Notes: generated from the letters alone by a model not told the origin. A DNA stretch of 64,000 nt from Dyella sp. SG609 (GCF_012275375.1 NZ_JAAZQJ010000003.1:372001-436000); one strand, 5' to 3'. Positions 1-10,760 are shown, counted from the stretch's first letter. Numbers and translations are program-made.

Positions 1-488
1 AGGATCTCGCCCACGCGCGCGGCGAGCTTGCGCTCCTCGCGGCTGGTCTGGCGCTGCAGGGCGGAGATGACGCGGTTGATGACCTGGTCGACGTCTTCCT
101 TGCGGCTGCGCAGGTAGGGGTCGTCCATCGCTTCGAACACCGCGGCGAGGCGGTCGCGCTGTTTCTTAAGCGCGGCGCCGGGGCGGTAGTGGCCGATGCG
201 GACCAGGTCGTCCAGGCCGCGCAGCAGTTCCTGGTCGTCCAGCAGCAGGCTGTGCGCGTCGATGAATTCGTTGACTTCGCGCGCCAGCGCGCCGTGCAGC
301 TTGCCGCGCAGTTCGCGTAGTTCCTGGCGGGCGGTGTCGAGCGCGCGGTGGAGTTTTTCCAGCTCGGCGTCGACTTCGTCCTCGGCCAGCGGACGCGTGT
401 CGACCAGATAGCGGCTCGGCTGCACCAGCCGCGCGCGGCCCAGGGCCATGCCGCGGGAGGCGTTGGAGCCGGGCAGCACGTGCCTCAT
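1..488 (-). CDS. ptsI: PTS enzyme I, N-terminal part (cut by window edge)
   Basis: Phosphoenolpyruvate-protein phosphotransferase, which moves phosphate from PEP to HPr. The 162 visible residues begin MRHVLPGSNASRGMALGRA, the usual N-terminal strand of EI (G-x-x-AS-x-G-x-A-x-G), followed by the helical HPr-binding part with EFIDAHSLLLDD. The active-site histidine of the family (near residue 189) and the PEP-binding domain lie to the left of base 1. The gene follows HPr by about 100 bases on the same strand, the expected order EIIA-HPr-EI. Start chosen as the ATG whose product matches the family N-terminus. The product is inferred from family resemblance and gene order. Confidence 0.9.
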   Translation of the reverse strand, partial: MRHVLPGSNASRGMALGRARLVQPSRYLVDTRPLAEDEVDAELEKLHRALDTARQELRELRGKLHGALAREVNEFIDAHSLLLDDQELLRGLDDLVRIGHYRPGAALKKQRDRLAAVFEAMDDPYLRSRKEDVDQVINRVISALQRQTSREERKLAARVGEI

Positions 489-590
489 GCGGCGGCTCCA
501 TGGCGGCGGACCGGCAACGAAGCGTGCGGCGCGCCTTGCGGCGTGCGGCGGTTCAAGCTTCGTGTCCTCTGCGCCATGGGCAACTCCACA

Positions 591-860
591 TCAGGCTCCT
601 TCGTCGAACTTCCGGTCGAACAGGTCCACCACCGCGTCCAGCGCCTGCTCTTCGTCCGCGCCTTCGGCGCGCACGGTGAGCGGGGTGCCGATGCCGGCGG
701 CCAGCATCATCACGCCCATGATGCTTTGCGCATTGACCTCGCGGCCCTTGCTGATCAGCCACACGGTGGATTTGAAACCCTGCACGAGCTGCACCAGCTT
801 GGCCGATGCGCGGGCGTGCAGCCCCAGTTTGTTGGATACGACAATCTCTTTTTCAAGCAT
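591..860 (-). CDS. ptsH: Phosphocarrier protein HPr
   Basis: Small cytoplasmic phosphocarrier, 89 residues, normal HPr length. The motif GLHARAS puts the phospho-accepting histidine at residue 15. A regulatory serine sits at residue 46 in QSIMGVM, the target of HPr kinase, and hprK is encoded three genes upstream. The ATG at 860 overlaps the end of the EIIA gene by 8 bases, so translation is probably coupled. With EI, EIIA, RapZ and HprK it forms a PTS that looks regulatory rather than sugar-transporting, since no EIIB or EIIC gene is in view. Confidence 0.95.
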   Translation of the reverse strand: MLEKEIVVSNKLGLHARASAKLVQLVQGFKSTVWLISKGREVNAQSIMGVMMLAAGIGTPLTVRAEGADEEQALDAVVDLFDRKFDEGA

Positions 861-1245
861 GGTCGATGAAGATTCCTCCGCGGCCGCCGCTGGCAGCCAC
901 TTCCGCCAGTTCGTCCAGCGGCTTTTCGGCATAGTTGAGAACGCGCAGCAGCATCGGCAGGTTCAGGCCCGAGACGCAGCGCAGGTGGACGCCGAGCTTG
1001 CCCAGCGACAGGCCGATATTGCACGGCGTGGCGCCGTACAGGTCGGCCAGCACCAGCACGCCGTCGCCGGTGTCCAGCTCGCGCGCATGCCTGGCGGTGA
1101 GGGTGCGCATCACGTCCGGATCGGCCGAGGGCGGCACTTCCACGGCCTCCACCTGCAACGGCAGCTTGGGCAGCACGTGGTGGGCGGCGGAGATCAGCGC
1201 ATGGCCGACCGCCTCGTGGGTCATCAGCAGCACGCCGACGCTCAT
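853..1245 (-). CDS. PTS EIIA component, mannose family
   Basis: A 130-residue EIIA domain of the mannose (Man) family. The phospho-accepting histidine is residue 10 in LLMTHEAVG, and DLYGATPCN and GLNLPMLLR are typical of the fold. In E. coli this domain is fused to EIIB and serves a permease. Here it stands alone beside HPr and HprK, as in other Xanthomonadales and beta-proteobacteria, where it is thought to act in regulation. It overlaps ptsH by 8 bases and lies 37 bases after rapZ. Confidence 0.9.
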   Translation of the reverse strand: MSVGVLLMTHEAVGHALISAAHHVLPKLPLQVEAVEVPPSADPDVMRTLTARHARELDTGDGVLVLADLYGATPCNIGLSLGKLGVHLRCVSGLNLPMLLRVLNYAEKPLDELAEVAASGGRGGIFIDHA

Positions 1246-1282
1246 GGCCGGACTCCTGCGCTAAGTAAGGATTGAGCCTTCA

Positions 1283-2185
1283 TCACTCGAGCTCGCGATG
1301 GAAGGTGAGGGCGCCTTCGTGCCGCGCCCGGTAGTGGGCGGCAAGCCGCTCCACCAGGTAGACCGAACGATGCCGCCCGCCGGTGCAGCCGATCGCCACG
1401 GTGACGTAGCTGCGGTCGTCCGAGGCGAAGCGCGGCAGCCAGGCGTCGAGCCAGCGCACGGTGTCGTCGAAGTATTCCTCCACCAGCGGCTGCGCTTCCA
1501 GGTATTCGCGCACCGGCGCGTCCTTGCCGGACAGCGGCCGCAGGCGCGGTTCCCAGTGCGGATTGGGCAGGCAGCGCGCGTCGAACACGAAGTCGGCGTC
1601 CAGCGGCAGGCCGCGGCGGTAGGCGAAGGAGGTGAACATCAGGGTCAAGCCGTCGGTGGCCTGGGCGTAGTCGGTGGCGATCAGGCGGCGCAGCTGGTGC
1701 ACGTTCAATTCGCTGGAATCGATCACCTTCTCGGCGATGGCGATCAGCGGACGCAGCAGCTTGCGTTCCTCCGCGATGGCGTCGGACAGCGACAGGCCCA
1801 GCACCGAGAGCGGATGGCGCCGGCGCGTTTCGGAATAGCGCTTGATCAGCACTTCGTCGCGGCAGTCGATGAAGACCAGGTGCACCTGCACGCCCGCCGC
1901 CGCCAGCTCGGACAGCACGGTGGGCATGCGCAGGAAATCCTCGCCGCGGTTGCGCACGTCCACACCCACCGCGATGTTCTGGCGGCGCCCGGCCACCGCG
2001 CCGTGGCTCACTGCGGCCACCAGCTCGGGCAGCAGGGCGGTGGGCAGGTTGTCGACGCAGTAGAACTCCAGGTCTTCCAGCGCGCGCAGCGCGACGGTCT
2101 TGCCGCCGCCGGACATGCCGGTGAGCACGATCAGGTGGATCGCGTCGGGCTGGTGGATGTCGGAAGTCAGGAAAGCATTGCTCAT
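1283..2185 (-). CDS. rapZ: RNase adapter RapZ / nucleotide-binding protein
   Basis: A 300-residue protein of the RapZ (YvcJ) family. Near the N-terminus is a P-loop, LTGMSGGGKT, followed by CVDNLP. The C-terminal domain carries IGCTGGRHRSVYL, the family signature. In E. coli RapZ binds the small RNA GlmZ and controls glucosamine-6-phosphate synthesis; whether it does so here is not shown by the sequence. The open frame runs on upstream through hprK, but the ATG at 2185, five bases after the hprK stop, gives the normal length. Confidence 0.93.
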   Translation of the reverse strand: MSNAFLTSDIHQPDAIHLIVLTGMSGGGKTVALRALEDLEFYCVDNLPTALLPELVAAVSHGAVAGRRQNIAVGVDVRNRGEDFLRMPTVLSELAAAGVQVHLVFIDCRDEVLIKRYSETRRRHPLSVLGLSLSDAIAEERKLLRPLIAIAEKVIDSSELNVHQLRRLIATDYAQATDGLTLMFTSFAYRRGLPLDADFVFDARCLPNPHWEPRLRPLSGKDAPVREYLEAQPLVEEYFDDTVRWLDAWLPRFASDDRSYVTVAIGCTGGRHRSVYLVERLAAHYRARHEGALTFHRELE

Positions 2186-2190
2186 GCGTG

Positions 2191-3141
2191 TCACCACGGG
2201 GGCAGGCGGCGCATCTGGTGGGCCTGCCGGTCGATGAAGGTCTGGGCGGGATCGATGCCCTTGCTTTTCAGCATATGGTTGCGCACCGCCGCTTCCACCA
2301 GCACCGCGAGGTTGCGGCCGGGCGCGACGGGAATGGTGATCATCGGCACCGCCACCTCGAAGATGTCGCGGTGGCCGACGTCGCCGGTGAGGCGGGTGAG
2401 GCCGTCGGTGTCCTCGCCTTCGCGCATGGGCTTCAAGTGCACCACCAGGCGCAGGTACTTGGACGGCTTCACCGCGGTGTGGCCGAACATCTCGCGCACG
2501 TTGAGCACGCCCAGGCCGCGCACTTCCAGAAGATCCTGCAGCAGCTCGGGGCAGGTGCCGTCGATCACGTCCGGCGCGATCAGGGTGAATTCGGTGGCGT
2601 CGTCGGCGACCAGGCGGTGGCCGCGGCTGATCAGTTCCAGCGCCAGCTCGCTCTTGCCGGAGCCGGATTCGCCGGTGATCAGCACGCCGATGGAGAACAC
2701 CTCCAGGAACACGCCGTGCAGGGTGACCTTCGGCGCCAGCATGCGCGCCAGGTGGTACTGCATCCAGGTGAGCAGCTCGTGGCCGCGCTTGGAGCTGATC
2801 CACAGCGGGGTGTTGGTTTCCTCGGCCACCTCGCGCAGGTCGGGGGGAATGGCCTGGTCCTTGGTGACGATCATCGCCACCGGCTGGTAGGCGGCGATCT
2901 TGTTGATCGCTTCCCAGCGCTGGCGCGAATCCAGGGCGTCGAGGAAATTCAGCTCCTCGGTGCCGATGATCTGGATCTTGTTCGGATAGATGACGTTGAG
3001 ATAGCCGATCAGCGAAGGACGCCGCGACGCGGTCACGCCGCGCTCGAGCACCCGCGATTCGCCGCGCATGCCGGCCACCCAGCGCAGGGCCATGCGCTCG
3101 TGCACGCCATCGTAGAGTTGTCGGGCGGTAAGCCGGTCCAA
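2191..3141 (-). CDS. hprK: HPr kinase/phosphorylase
   Basis: Bifunctional ATP- or pyrophosphate-dependent enzyme that phosphorylates HPr on Ser46 and removes that phosphate. The P-loop [12 protein letters not shown] is near residue 155, and the family signature [16 protein letters not shown] follows near residue 200. I place the start at a TTG (3139-3141). It is preceded by AAAGGA six bases upstream and gives 316 residues, the usual size, beginning just before [10 protein letters not shown] longer frame from an ATG at 3237 would add a basic stretch not expected in the family. The target serine is present in the HPr at 591-860. Confidence 0.88.
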   Translation of the reverse strand: MDRLTARQLYDGVHERMALRWVAGMRGESRVLERGVTASRRPSLIGYLNVIYPNKIQIIGTEELNFLDALDSRQRWEAINKIAAYQPVAMIVTKDQAIPPDLREVAEETNTPLWISSKRGHELLTWMQYHLARMLAPKVTLHGVFLEVFSIGVLITGESGSGKSELALELISRGHRLVADDATEFTLIAPDVIDGTCPELLQDLLEVRGLGVLNVREMFGHTAVKPSKYLRLVVHLKPMREGEDTDGLTRLTGDVGHRDIFEVAVPMITIPVAPGRNLAVLVEAAVRNHMLKSKGIDPAQTFIDRQAHQMRRLPPW

Positions 3142-3260
3142 ACCGAATCCTTTGCACCGCGTGATGCCCGGCAGGGGCCGGCGGCGATGGCGCACATTGT
3201 GCCAGTTCGGACGGTTTGGTGCGCCGCAAGACGGCACGGGCTGGGGCCGGGCTTGGGAGC

Positions 3261-3287
3261 GGCCCGCCCCGGCGGGCGGGGCGGGCC
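3261..3287. other. GC-rich hairpin between hpf and hprK
   Basis: Ten-base arms (3261-3270 and 3278-3287) pair perfectly around a 7-base loop. It lies 9 bases after the hpf stop on the minus strand. There is no T-run after it, so it is more likely an RNA-stability or weak attenuation structure than a full terminator. Confidence 0.45.
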
Positions 3288-3295
3288 GGCGAGGT

Positions 3296-3622
3296 TCAGC
3301 CGTACTGGCGTTCCTCGCGCACTTCGCGCTGGTGCTTGTCGCACACCTTGTCGCGGTGCTTGCGCAGCTGCGCCACCAGCTTGTCGAACATGTTGTCGAT
3401 GGAGACGTACATGTCCGATTCGGTGGCTTCCGCGTGGAGCGGTGCGGCGCCGGGGACTTTGAGCGTGCCTTCGCAGCGTTGCTGCAGCTTGTCGACGGAG
3501 AGGACGACGCTCAATTCGAGGAGTCTGCTTTCGAGGCGGGTAAGTCGCTCACAGTGGCCGTTCACGCGTTCGCGAAGGGCCTGGGTGATCTCGATCTTCT
3601 GGCCGCTGAGCTGGACTTGCAT
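3296..3622 (-). CDS. hpf: Ribosome hibernation promoting factor
   Basis: A 108-residue protein of the short HPF/YfiA class, which binds the ribosomal 30S subunit in stationary phase. It starts [20 protein letters not shown] and contains [20 protein letters not shown], the conserved C-terminal half of the fold. A strong Shine-Dalgarno, GAGGAGG, lies just upstream of the ATG at 3622. It follows rpoN, as in most Gammaproteobacteria. In E. coli the next gene is ptsN; here the next gene is hprK and no ptsN is present. Confidence 0.92.
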   Translation of the reverse strand: MQVQLSGQKIEITQALRERVNGHCERLTRLESRLLELSVVLSVDKLQQRCEGTLKVPGAAPLHAEATESDMYVSIDNMFDKLVAQLRKHRDKVCDKHQREVREERQYG

Positions 3623-3767
3623 GGTGCGCCTCCTCTGGTACTGCCGCATGACGCGGCGTGGGTCGATGCGCCGGTGCCGGATGGTCGCCGACACATCACA
3701 GTCATCTCTTGGTATGGGGACGCTTTCCATCCCGCCAAGTTCCCGTCCAGGCGCACTTGCGCGCCGG

Positions 3768-5228
3768 TCAACCTGCCCGCTGGCGCTCGCTGGAGCTGGG
3801 AATTCGCATGGCCTCCCGATATTTGGCGACCGTGCGGCGCGCCACCTGGATGCCCTTGCGGTGCAGTTCCTCGGCGATGGCCTGGTCGGACAGGGGTTTG
3901 CGCGGGTCTTCCGCGTCGATCAGCTTGCGCAGCATGGCCTGAATGGCGGTGGCGGATGCACTGCCGCCGTCTTCCGTGGACACGCCGCTGGAAAAGAAGT
4001 GCTTCAGCTCGAAGGTGCCCCGCGGCGTATGGATGTACTTGCGGGTGGTGACGCGGGAAATGGTGGACTCGTGCATGCCCACTTCCTCGGCCACCTCGCG
4101 CAGCACCAGCGGATGCATGGCCTCGGGGCCGTAGTCGAGGAAGGCGCTCTGCCGGCGCACGATGGCCTCGGCCACCTTGAGCAGGGTCTCGGCGCGCGAT
4201 TCCAGGCTCTTGATCAGCCAGCGGGCCTCCTGCAGCTGGCCGCGCATCCAGCTGGCGTCTTCGCCGCGGGCCTGCGCGATGAGGTTGCAGTAGTGCTGGT
4301 TCAGGCCCAGCCGCGGCTGGCAGTCGGGATTGAGGCTGACGCGCCAGCGGCCGCTGTCCTTGCGCGCGTAGACGTCGGGCGCGACGTATTCCACCGGGGT
4401 GACGTCGAGCGCGGCGCCGGGGCGCGGGTCCAGGCTGCGGATCAGCATGGCCGCGGCGTGGGTTTCCTCGTCGCTGGCGCGCAGTCGGCGCGACAGGCGG
4501 GCGATGTCGTTGCGCGCCAGCAGCTCAAGCTCGCTGTCGACGATGCGCAGCGCCAGCTCGCGCTGAGGCAGGTCCGGATCGAACTGCTCCAGCTGCACGC
4601 GCAGGCAGTCGCGCAGGTCCAGGCTGGCCACGCCGGTGGGATCGAAGCGCTGCACCTGGCGGCGCACGGCGTCGACTTCCTCGACGGTGGCCTTGAGGTC
4701 GGCCGGCACCGCGGCGGTGACCGATTCCAGCGTCTCGCCCAGATAACCGTCCGCATTGAGCGCATCGATGATGATCGCGGCGATGGTGCGCTCGCGCAGG
4801 CTCATGTGGGTGAGGTTGAGCTGCCACAGCAGGTGTTCCTGCAGGGTCTCCGGCGCGGCGTTCTGCGGTTCGAAGTGGTCCTCGTCGCCGCCGCTGCTGC
4901 GGCTGCCGCCGGCGGAGGAGAAGTCGATGGGTTCTTCGGCGTTGCCGCCGGATTCGCTCCAGTCGGCCGGCTCGTCGCCGCTGTCGCCGTCGTTGGCGGA
5001 GGTGGCAGCCTCGGTGGGGGCGTCGAAGGTGGCGGCCTCGCCATCGCCTTCGCTGTCGCCCTCGTTGGCGGCGTCCTCGGAGAACTCCAGCAGCGGGTTG
5101 CTCTCGGCGATCTGGCGCAGCTCGGCCTCCAGCTCCAGCTGCGACAGCTGCAGAAGGCGGATCGCCTGCTGCAATTGCGGCGTCAGGGTGAGCTGTTGAT
5201 TGAGGCGAAACTGCAGTCCGGGTTTCAT
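3768..5228 (-). CDS. rpoN: RNA polymerase sigma-54 factor
   Basis: Alternative sigma factor of 486 residues. The N-terminal region (LNQQLTLTPQLQQAIRLLQLS) is the glutamine- and leucine-rich activator-responsive part. A long acidic linker follows (about residues 50-115), then the core-binding and helix-turn-helix regions. The RpoN box ARRTVAKYRE near the C-terminus reads the -24 element. Two sites matching its consensus are found in this window, before the chemoreceptor-flgA unit and before flgB, so flagellar control is a likely role. Confidence 0.97.
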   Translation of the reverse strand: MKPGLQFRLNQQLTLTPQLQQAIRLLQLSQLELEAELRQIAESNPLLEFSEDAANEGDSEGDGEAATFDAPTEAATSANDGDSGDEPADWSESGGNAEEPIDFSSAGGSRSSGGDEDHFEPQNAAPETLQEHLLWQLNLTHMSLRERTIAAIIIDALNADGYLGETLESVTAAVPADLKATVEEVDAVRRQVQRFDPTGVASLDLRDCLRVQLEQFDPDLPQRELALRIVDSELELLARNDIARLSRRLRASDEETHAAAMLIRSLDPRPGAALDVTPVEYVAPDVYARKDSGRWRVSLNPDCQPRLGLNQHYCNLIAQARGEDASWMRGQLQEARWLIKSLESRAETLLKVAEAIVRRQSAFLDYGPEAMHPLVLREVAEEVGMHESTISRVTTRKYIHTPRGTFELKHFFSSGVSTEDGGSASATAIQAMLRKLIDAEDPRKPLSDQAIAEELHRKGIQVARRTVAKYREAMRIPSSSERQRAG

Positions 5229-5377
5229 GCCACTGTTTTGAATGAGCCCAAAGGCTTGGATGAGCTTCGGGTCATCCTAACCCCTAGGGGGAGGAGCGGC
5301 CATAGGTTCCCGCCGATCCTCGCGTAGGCCGAATGGCTGAATGTGACGGCGCGCGCACCGCGGCCATCAGGAAAGCC

Positions 5378-6097
5378 TTACAGCCTGAATTCGCGGCCCA
5401 GATAGACCTCGCGTACTTTCTCGTCGGCCAGGATGTGCGCCGGCGTGCCGCGCGACAGCACTTCGCCGTCGTTGAGGATGTAGGCGCGGTCGCAGATGCC
5501 CAGCGTCTCACGTACGTTGTGATCGGTGATCAGCACGCCGATGCCGCGCTCCTTCAAGTGCCGCACGATGCGCTGGATCTCGCCCACCGAAATCGGGTCG
5601 ACGCCGGCGAAGGGTTCGTCCAGCAGCATGTAGCGCGGCTCGGCGGCCAGCGCGCGGGCGATCTCCACGCGGCGGCGCTCGCCGCCGGAGAGGCTGATGC
5701 CGCGCTGGTCGGCGATGTGCGCGATCTTCAGCTCGTCGAGCAGGCTTTCCAGCTCGGTGGCGCGCTGCTTGGCGCCGAGGTTCTCGCGCAGTTCCAGCAC
5801 GGCCATGATGTTGTCGGCCACGGTGAGGCGGCGGAACACCGACGGTTCCTGCGGCAGGTAGCCGATGCCCAGCTTGGCGCGCGCATGCATCGGCAGGCCG
5901 GTGATGTCGTACTTGTCGAGCTTGATGGTGCCGGCGTCGGCCTCGATCAGGCCCACCACCATGTAGAAGCAGGTGGTCTTGCCGGCGCCGTTGGGACCGA
6001 GCAGGCCCACCACCTCGCCTTCGCGGATGGAAAAAGCGAAGTCGCGCACCACCTGGCGCGCGCGGAAGCGTTTCTGCAGGCCTTCGGCGGACAGCAT
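5378..6097 (-). CDS. lptB: LPS export ABC transporter ATP-binding protein
   Basis: Cytoplasmic ATPase of the Lpt machine that extracts lipopolysaccharide from the inner membrane; 239 residues. Walker A is GPNGAGKTT near residue 37, the ABC signature is [15 protein letters not shown], and Walker B is [13 protein letters not shown]. The switch histidine is in [10 protein letters not shown]. It lies three bases after lptA in the order lptC-lptA-lptB, upstream of rpoN, as in E. coli. Confidence 0.97.
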   Translation of the reverse strand: MLSAEGLQKRFRARQVVRDFAFSIREGEVVGLLGPNGAGKTTCFYMVVGLIEADAGTIKLDKYDITGLPMHARAKLGIGYLPQEPSVFRRLTVADNIMAVLELRENLGAKQRATELESLLDELKIAHIADQRGISLSGGERRRVEIARALAAEPRYMLLDEPFAGVDPISVGEIQRIVRHLKERGIGVLITDHNVRETLGICDRAYILNDGEVLSRGTPAHILADEKVREVYLGREFRL

Positions 6098-6100
6098 CGA

Positions 6101-6688
6101 TTACTTACCCGCGGCCGAAGCCGCCGTGGCCGGCTTGGGGGCCGAACTGGCCGGTGCCGGCGCGGCCGGCTTGGCGGCGGGCGCCGTAGCGGCCGGCTTG
6201 GGCTTGGGCAGGAAGGTGCCGTGGACCAGGCCGTCGCCGCCGGACTCGCCGGTGATCAGGCTGGTGTCGGTGTTGTAGGTGATCTTGTCGCCGTGGAATT
6301 CACCGCGGCCTTGCTGGGTCACCTTGGCGTTGCCGGTGAGCACGGCGATGCCGTTGATGTTGTCGTAGTCGAGCTGGGCGGCGTCGCCCTGCATCAGGTT
6401 GTTGTTCTCGTCCAGCTGCTGGATGTGCGCCTGGCTGCCGGTGACCACCACGCGCGAGATCTGGGTGTCCTTGTCCAGGTAGACCTTGGCCTCGGCGCCG
6501 GTGATCAGCAGGGTGCCCTGGGTCAGCTTCACGTTGCCGGTAAGCGTGGTGATGCTGTTGGGCGCGTTGTAGGCGTTGGTCGACTTGGCGGTGAAATTCA
6601 TCGGCTGGCTGCGGTCGTCCTTCTTGGCCAGCGCAAGGGCCGGCAGCAGGGCGAGGGTGGCCAGCGCGAACAGGAGGCGGCTACGCAT
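6101..6688 (-). CDS. lptA: LPS transport periplasmic protein LptA
   Basis: Periplasmic bridge protein that carries lipopolysaccharide between LptC and LptD. A signal peptide is visible (MRSRLLFALATLALLPALALA). The OstA-type beta-jellyroll follows, with ITTLTGNVKLTQGTLLITGAEAKVYLD typical in spacing though written here only in part: TGNVKLTQG and GNAKVTQQGRGEFHGD. The last 35 residues are Ala/Pro/Lys-rich and probably disordered. The start at 6688 is four bases after the lptC stop and gives a proper signal peptide; 195 residues in all. Confidence 0.92.
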   Translation of the reverse strand: MRSRLLFALATLALLPALALAKKDDRSQPMNFTAKSTNAYNAPNSITTLTGNVKLTQGTLLITGAEAKVYLDKDTQISRVVVTGSQAHIQQLDENNNLMQGDAAQLDYDNINGIAVLTGNAKVTQQGRGEFHGDKITYNTDTSLITGESGGDGLVHGTFLPKPKPAATAPAAKPAAPAPASSAPKPATAASAAGK

Positions 6689-6692
6689 GAGG

Positions 6693-7295
6693 TCAGGACT
6701 TCCGTTTGCGCGGCGGGAACGAGCCGTGGCTGTCATCGAGCAGCTCCAGGTGATTGTCAGTGAGGTTGGCACGCATGCCGACGCCGCTCATTCTACTGTC
6801 GCCTTGCGTCAACTGTGCCGGCTCGGCCGTTTCCATGCGGTTCTCCTTGGGCCAGGCGGTGACCTCGGAGGTATGCAGTTCGGCCTGCGGCGTGTCGCCG
6901 TAGGCGGGACGGTGCATGTAGACCGGCCCCTGCAGCTTGAGCAGGGTGCCGCTCTTGTCCACCCAGCCGTAGCGGGATTCGCCCTTCCAGTCCGGCACGC
7001 CGGGCTGCTTGGCCGGGAGCTCGAACTTGGGCGAGTCGAGGTAGAGCGAGTCGTCGCCTTCGCGGCGGTCCAGGCGCGGGCCGGTGACGCGGAAGGTCGG
7101 GTGGCCGTCCTCGCCGTACACATAGCCCTTGAAGTCGGCCAGGGTGTAGCCGGAACGCGGCGGGCCGATGAAGTCGTTGGGCTTGGGCGCCGGCCCCAGC
7201 CACCACAGCAGCAGCTGGCTGAGCACGGCGGCGCCGCCGACCAGGACGATCGCGACCGTCAGCCGACGGTCGCGCAGGTAATCGCGAAGACTCAC
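6693..7295 (-). CDS. lptC: LPS export system protein LptC
   Basis: Inner-membrane anchored LptC, about 200 residues. An N-terminal membrane helix (about residues 11-30, LTVAIVLVGGAAVLSQLLLW) precedes the periplasmic LptC domain with GYTLADFKGYVYGEDG. I chose the GTG at 7293-7295, which overlaps the kdsC stop by four bases (GTGA) and starts VSLRDYLRDRR. An upstream in-frame ATG lies inside kdsC. The protein hands LPS to LptA, encoded next. Confidence 0.88.
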   Translation of the reverse strand: MSLRDYLRDRRLTVAIVLVGGAAVLSQLLLWWLGPAPKPNDFIGPPRSGYTLADFKGYVYGEDGHPTFRVTGPRLDRREGDDSLYLDSPKFELPAKQPGVPDWKGESRYGWVDKSGTLLKLQGPVYMHRPAYGDTPQAELHTSEVTAWPKENRMETAEPAQLTQGDSRMSGVGMRANLTDNHLELLDDSHGSFPPRKRKS

Positions 7296-7837
7296 TGCCA
7301 GCGCCCCCGTTCCTGCTCGGCCTTGCCCTGGGCGAGCAGGATCAGGTCGCACACTTCGCGCGCGGCGCCCATGCCGCCGGTCTTGGCCGTACGCCAGTGC
7401 GCCTGCTCGGCCACCCAGGGGTGGGCATTGGCCACGGCCACGGCCAGGCCGGCCTGGCGCATCGGCGGCAGGTCGGGCAGGTCGTCGCCGACGAAGGCGG
7501 CCTGCTCGGCCTCCAGGCCCAGCGCGGCCAGCAGTTCGCGGAAGCAGGCGAGCTTGTCGCGCTGGCCCTGGTAGACGTGGGCGATGTTCAGTTCCTCGGC
7601 GCGCAGCGCGACCGGGTGGCTGATGCGCGCGGTGATCAGGGCCACCTGCACGCCGTGCGCCTGCAGCAGCTTCAGGCCCAGGCCGTCATGTACGTGGAAG
7701 ACCTTGGTCTCGCGCCCGTCCTCGCCGTACCACAGGCGGCCGTCGGTGAGGGTGCCATCCACGTCGAAGACCGCGAGCCGGATCCTGGCGGCGCGGGCGA
7801 GCAGTTCGGCGGGCAGATGGTCGAGGTAATGGGCCAC
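7292..7837 (-). CDS. kdsC: 3-deoxy-D-manno-octulosonate 8-phosphate phosphatase
   Basis: HAD-type phosphatase that makes Kdo from Kdo 8-phosphate for lipid A-core. The nucleophile motif DVDGTLTDG is near residue 25, the second motif is LITARIS, and the third is FVGDDLPDLPPM. With 181 residues it has the usual compact size. It lies between kdsD and lptC, the conserved order for Kdo synthesis and LPS export. Confidence 0.94.
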   Translation of the reverse strand: MAHYLDHLPAELLARAARIRLAVFDVDGTLTDGRLWYGEDGRETKVFHVHDGLGLKLLQAHGVQVALITARISHPVALRAEELNIAHVYQGQRDKLACFRELLAALGLEAEQAAFVGDDLPDLPPMRQAGLAVAVANAHPWVAEQAHWRTAKTGGMGAAREVCDLILLAQGKAEQERGRWQ

Positions 7838-7949
7838 GGGGAAGTCTGGTCAGGGGCTCGGGGGAGGGCCGGGTCAACGGCCCGGCCGGCAGAACGCATG
7901 GGGCGGCGAAGCGTTGTCCGGCGGCGCGGCTGCCCGCGCCAGCCAGGCA

Positions 7950-8963
7950 TCACACCACGCGCGCGCGGAGCAGATCATGAATGTTCAGCGCGCCGACCAC
8001 CCGCTGCGCCTCGTCCACCACCAGCAGGGCGTGAATCTGATGCTTTTCCATCATCTGCGCGGCTTCGATCGCCAGCTTGTCGGCGCCGATGGTCTTGGGG
8101 CCGCGGGTCATCAGCTCGGCCACGGTGGCGCCGCGCAGGTCGACGTCCTCGTCGTCCAGGGCGCGGCGCAGGTCGCCGTCGGTGAATACGCCGAGCAGGC
8201 GCTGTTCGGCGTCGACCACGGCGGTCATGCCCAGGTGCTTGCGGGTCATTTCCATCAGCGCGGCGGTGAGCGAGGCGTCCGGCGCCACCCTCGGAATGCC
8301 CTCGCCGGTGTGCATGACGTCGCCGATGTGCAGCAGCAGGCGGCGCCCCAGGCTGCCGGCCGGATGCGAGCGGGCGAAGTCCTCGGAGGTGAAGCCGCGC
8401 GCCTCCAGCAGGGCGATGGCCAGGGCGTCGCCCATCACCAGCGCCGCGGTGGTGCTGGCGGTCGGGGCCAGGCCCAGCGGGCAGGCTTCGGCCGAGATGC
8501 TCGCGTCCAGGTGCACGTCGGCCTGGTCGGCCAGGGAGGAGCGCTCGTTGCCGGTGATGGCGATCAGCGGAATGCCCTGGCGCTTGAGCACCGGCAGGAT
8601 GAACAGCACCTCGTCGGTCTCGCCCGAATTGGACAGCGCCAGCACGATGTCCTGCGGCAGGATCATGCCCAGGTCGCCATGGCTGGCCTCGCCAGGATGC
8701 ACGAAGAACGCCGGCGTGCCGGTGGAAGCGAGGGTGGCGGCGATCTTGCGGCCGACGTGGCCGGACTTGCCCATGCCGGTGACCACCACGCGCCCGGCGC
8801 AGCCCAGGATCATGCGGCAGGCCTCCACGAAGGAGGGGCCGATGCGCGGTTCCAGCGCGCGGATCGAAGCCGCCTCGGTGGCGATCACCGTGCGGGCGCT
8901 GCGCACCAGGGCATCGGCGTCGAGCAGGGCGGGCTTGGCGGGCGGGGCGACGTGGGCGTTCAT
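7950..8963 (-). CDS. kdsD: Arabinose-5-phosphate isomerase
   Basis: KpsF/GutQ family enzyme that converts ribulose 5-phosphate to arabinose 5-phosphate, the first step toward Kdo; 337 residues. An N-terminal SIS domain contains GRVVVTGMGKSGHVGRKIAAT in its usual place (I note VVTGMGKSGH) and LALSNSGETDE. Two CBS domains follow (about residues 215-325), one with GVFTDGDLRR. It heads the kdsD-kdsC-lptC-lptA-lptB run, with 112 bases before kdsC. Confidence 0.95.
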   Translation of the reverse strand: MNAHVAPPAKPALLDADALVRSARTVIATEAASIRALEPRIGPSFVEACRMILGCAGRVVVTGMGKSGHVGRKIAATLASTGTPAFFVHPGEASHGDLGMILPQDIVLALSNSGETDEVLFILPVLKRQGIPLIAITGNERSSLADQADVHLDASISAEACPLGLAPTASTTAALVMGDALAIALLEARGFTSEDFARSHPAGSLGRRLLLHIGDVMHTGEGIPRVAPDASLTAALMEMTRKHLGMTAVVDAEQRLLGVFTDGDLRRALDDEDVDLRGATVAELMTRGPKTIGADKLAIEAAQMMEKHQIHALLVVDEAQRVVGALNIHDLLRARVV

Positions 8964-9211
8964 GCGTTCTCGGGTGGCGGGCCGTGCGGCGGTGGTGCCG
9001 GTGACGGCGGGCGACGGTCAGCCAAGGCTTCCCGTGTGATTCAAAGGCTTGGCTGGGACGAAACCGGGCCGAAGGGCCGCGCATCGTTTCTGTGACAGCG
9101 GATTTCCATTACCATGGCATATTCGCATTTTATCGTCACGGTCGGCGCCGATGTGGTCCTGATGAGGGATTCCGCAAGCCCAGGCGCCGGTGACCCACGA
9201 CTGGATTCCCG

Positions 9212-10751
<1,540 letters not shown>

Positions 10752-10760
10752 GGCGACAAA

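Noticed and set aside
1283..3229. A single 648-residue hprK-rapZ fusion
   Set aside because: The long frame reads hprK in the wrong phase. hprK is a separate frame ending at 2191, and rapZ has its own ATG at 2185.
3261..3287. GC-rich hairpin as a rho-independent terminator or riboswitch
   Set aside because: No T-run follows it on either strand, and no aptamer-like structure is visible around it.
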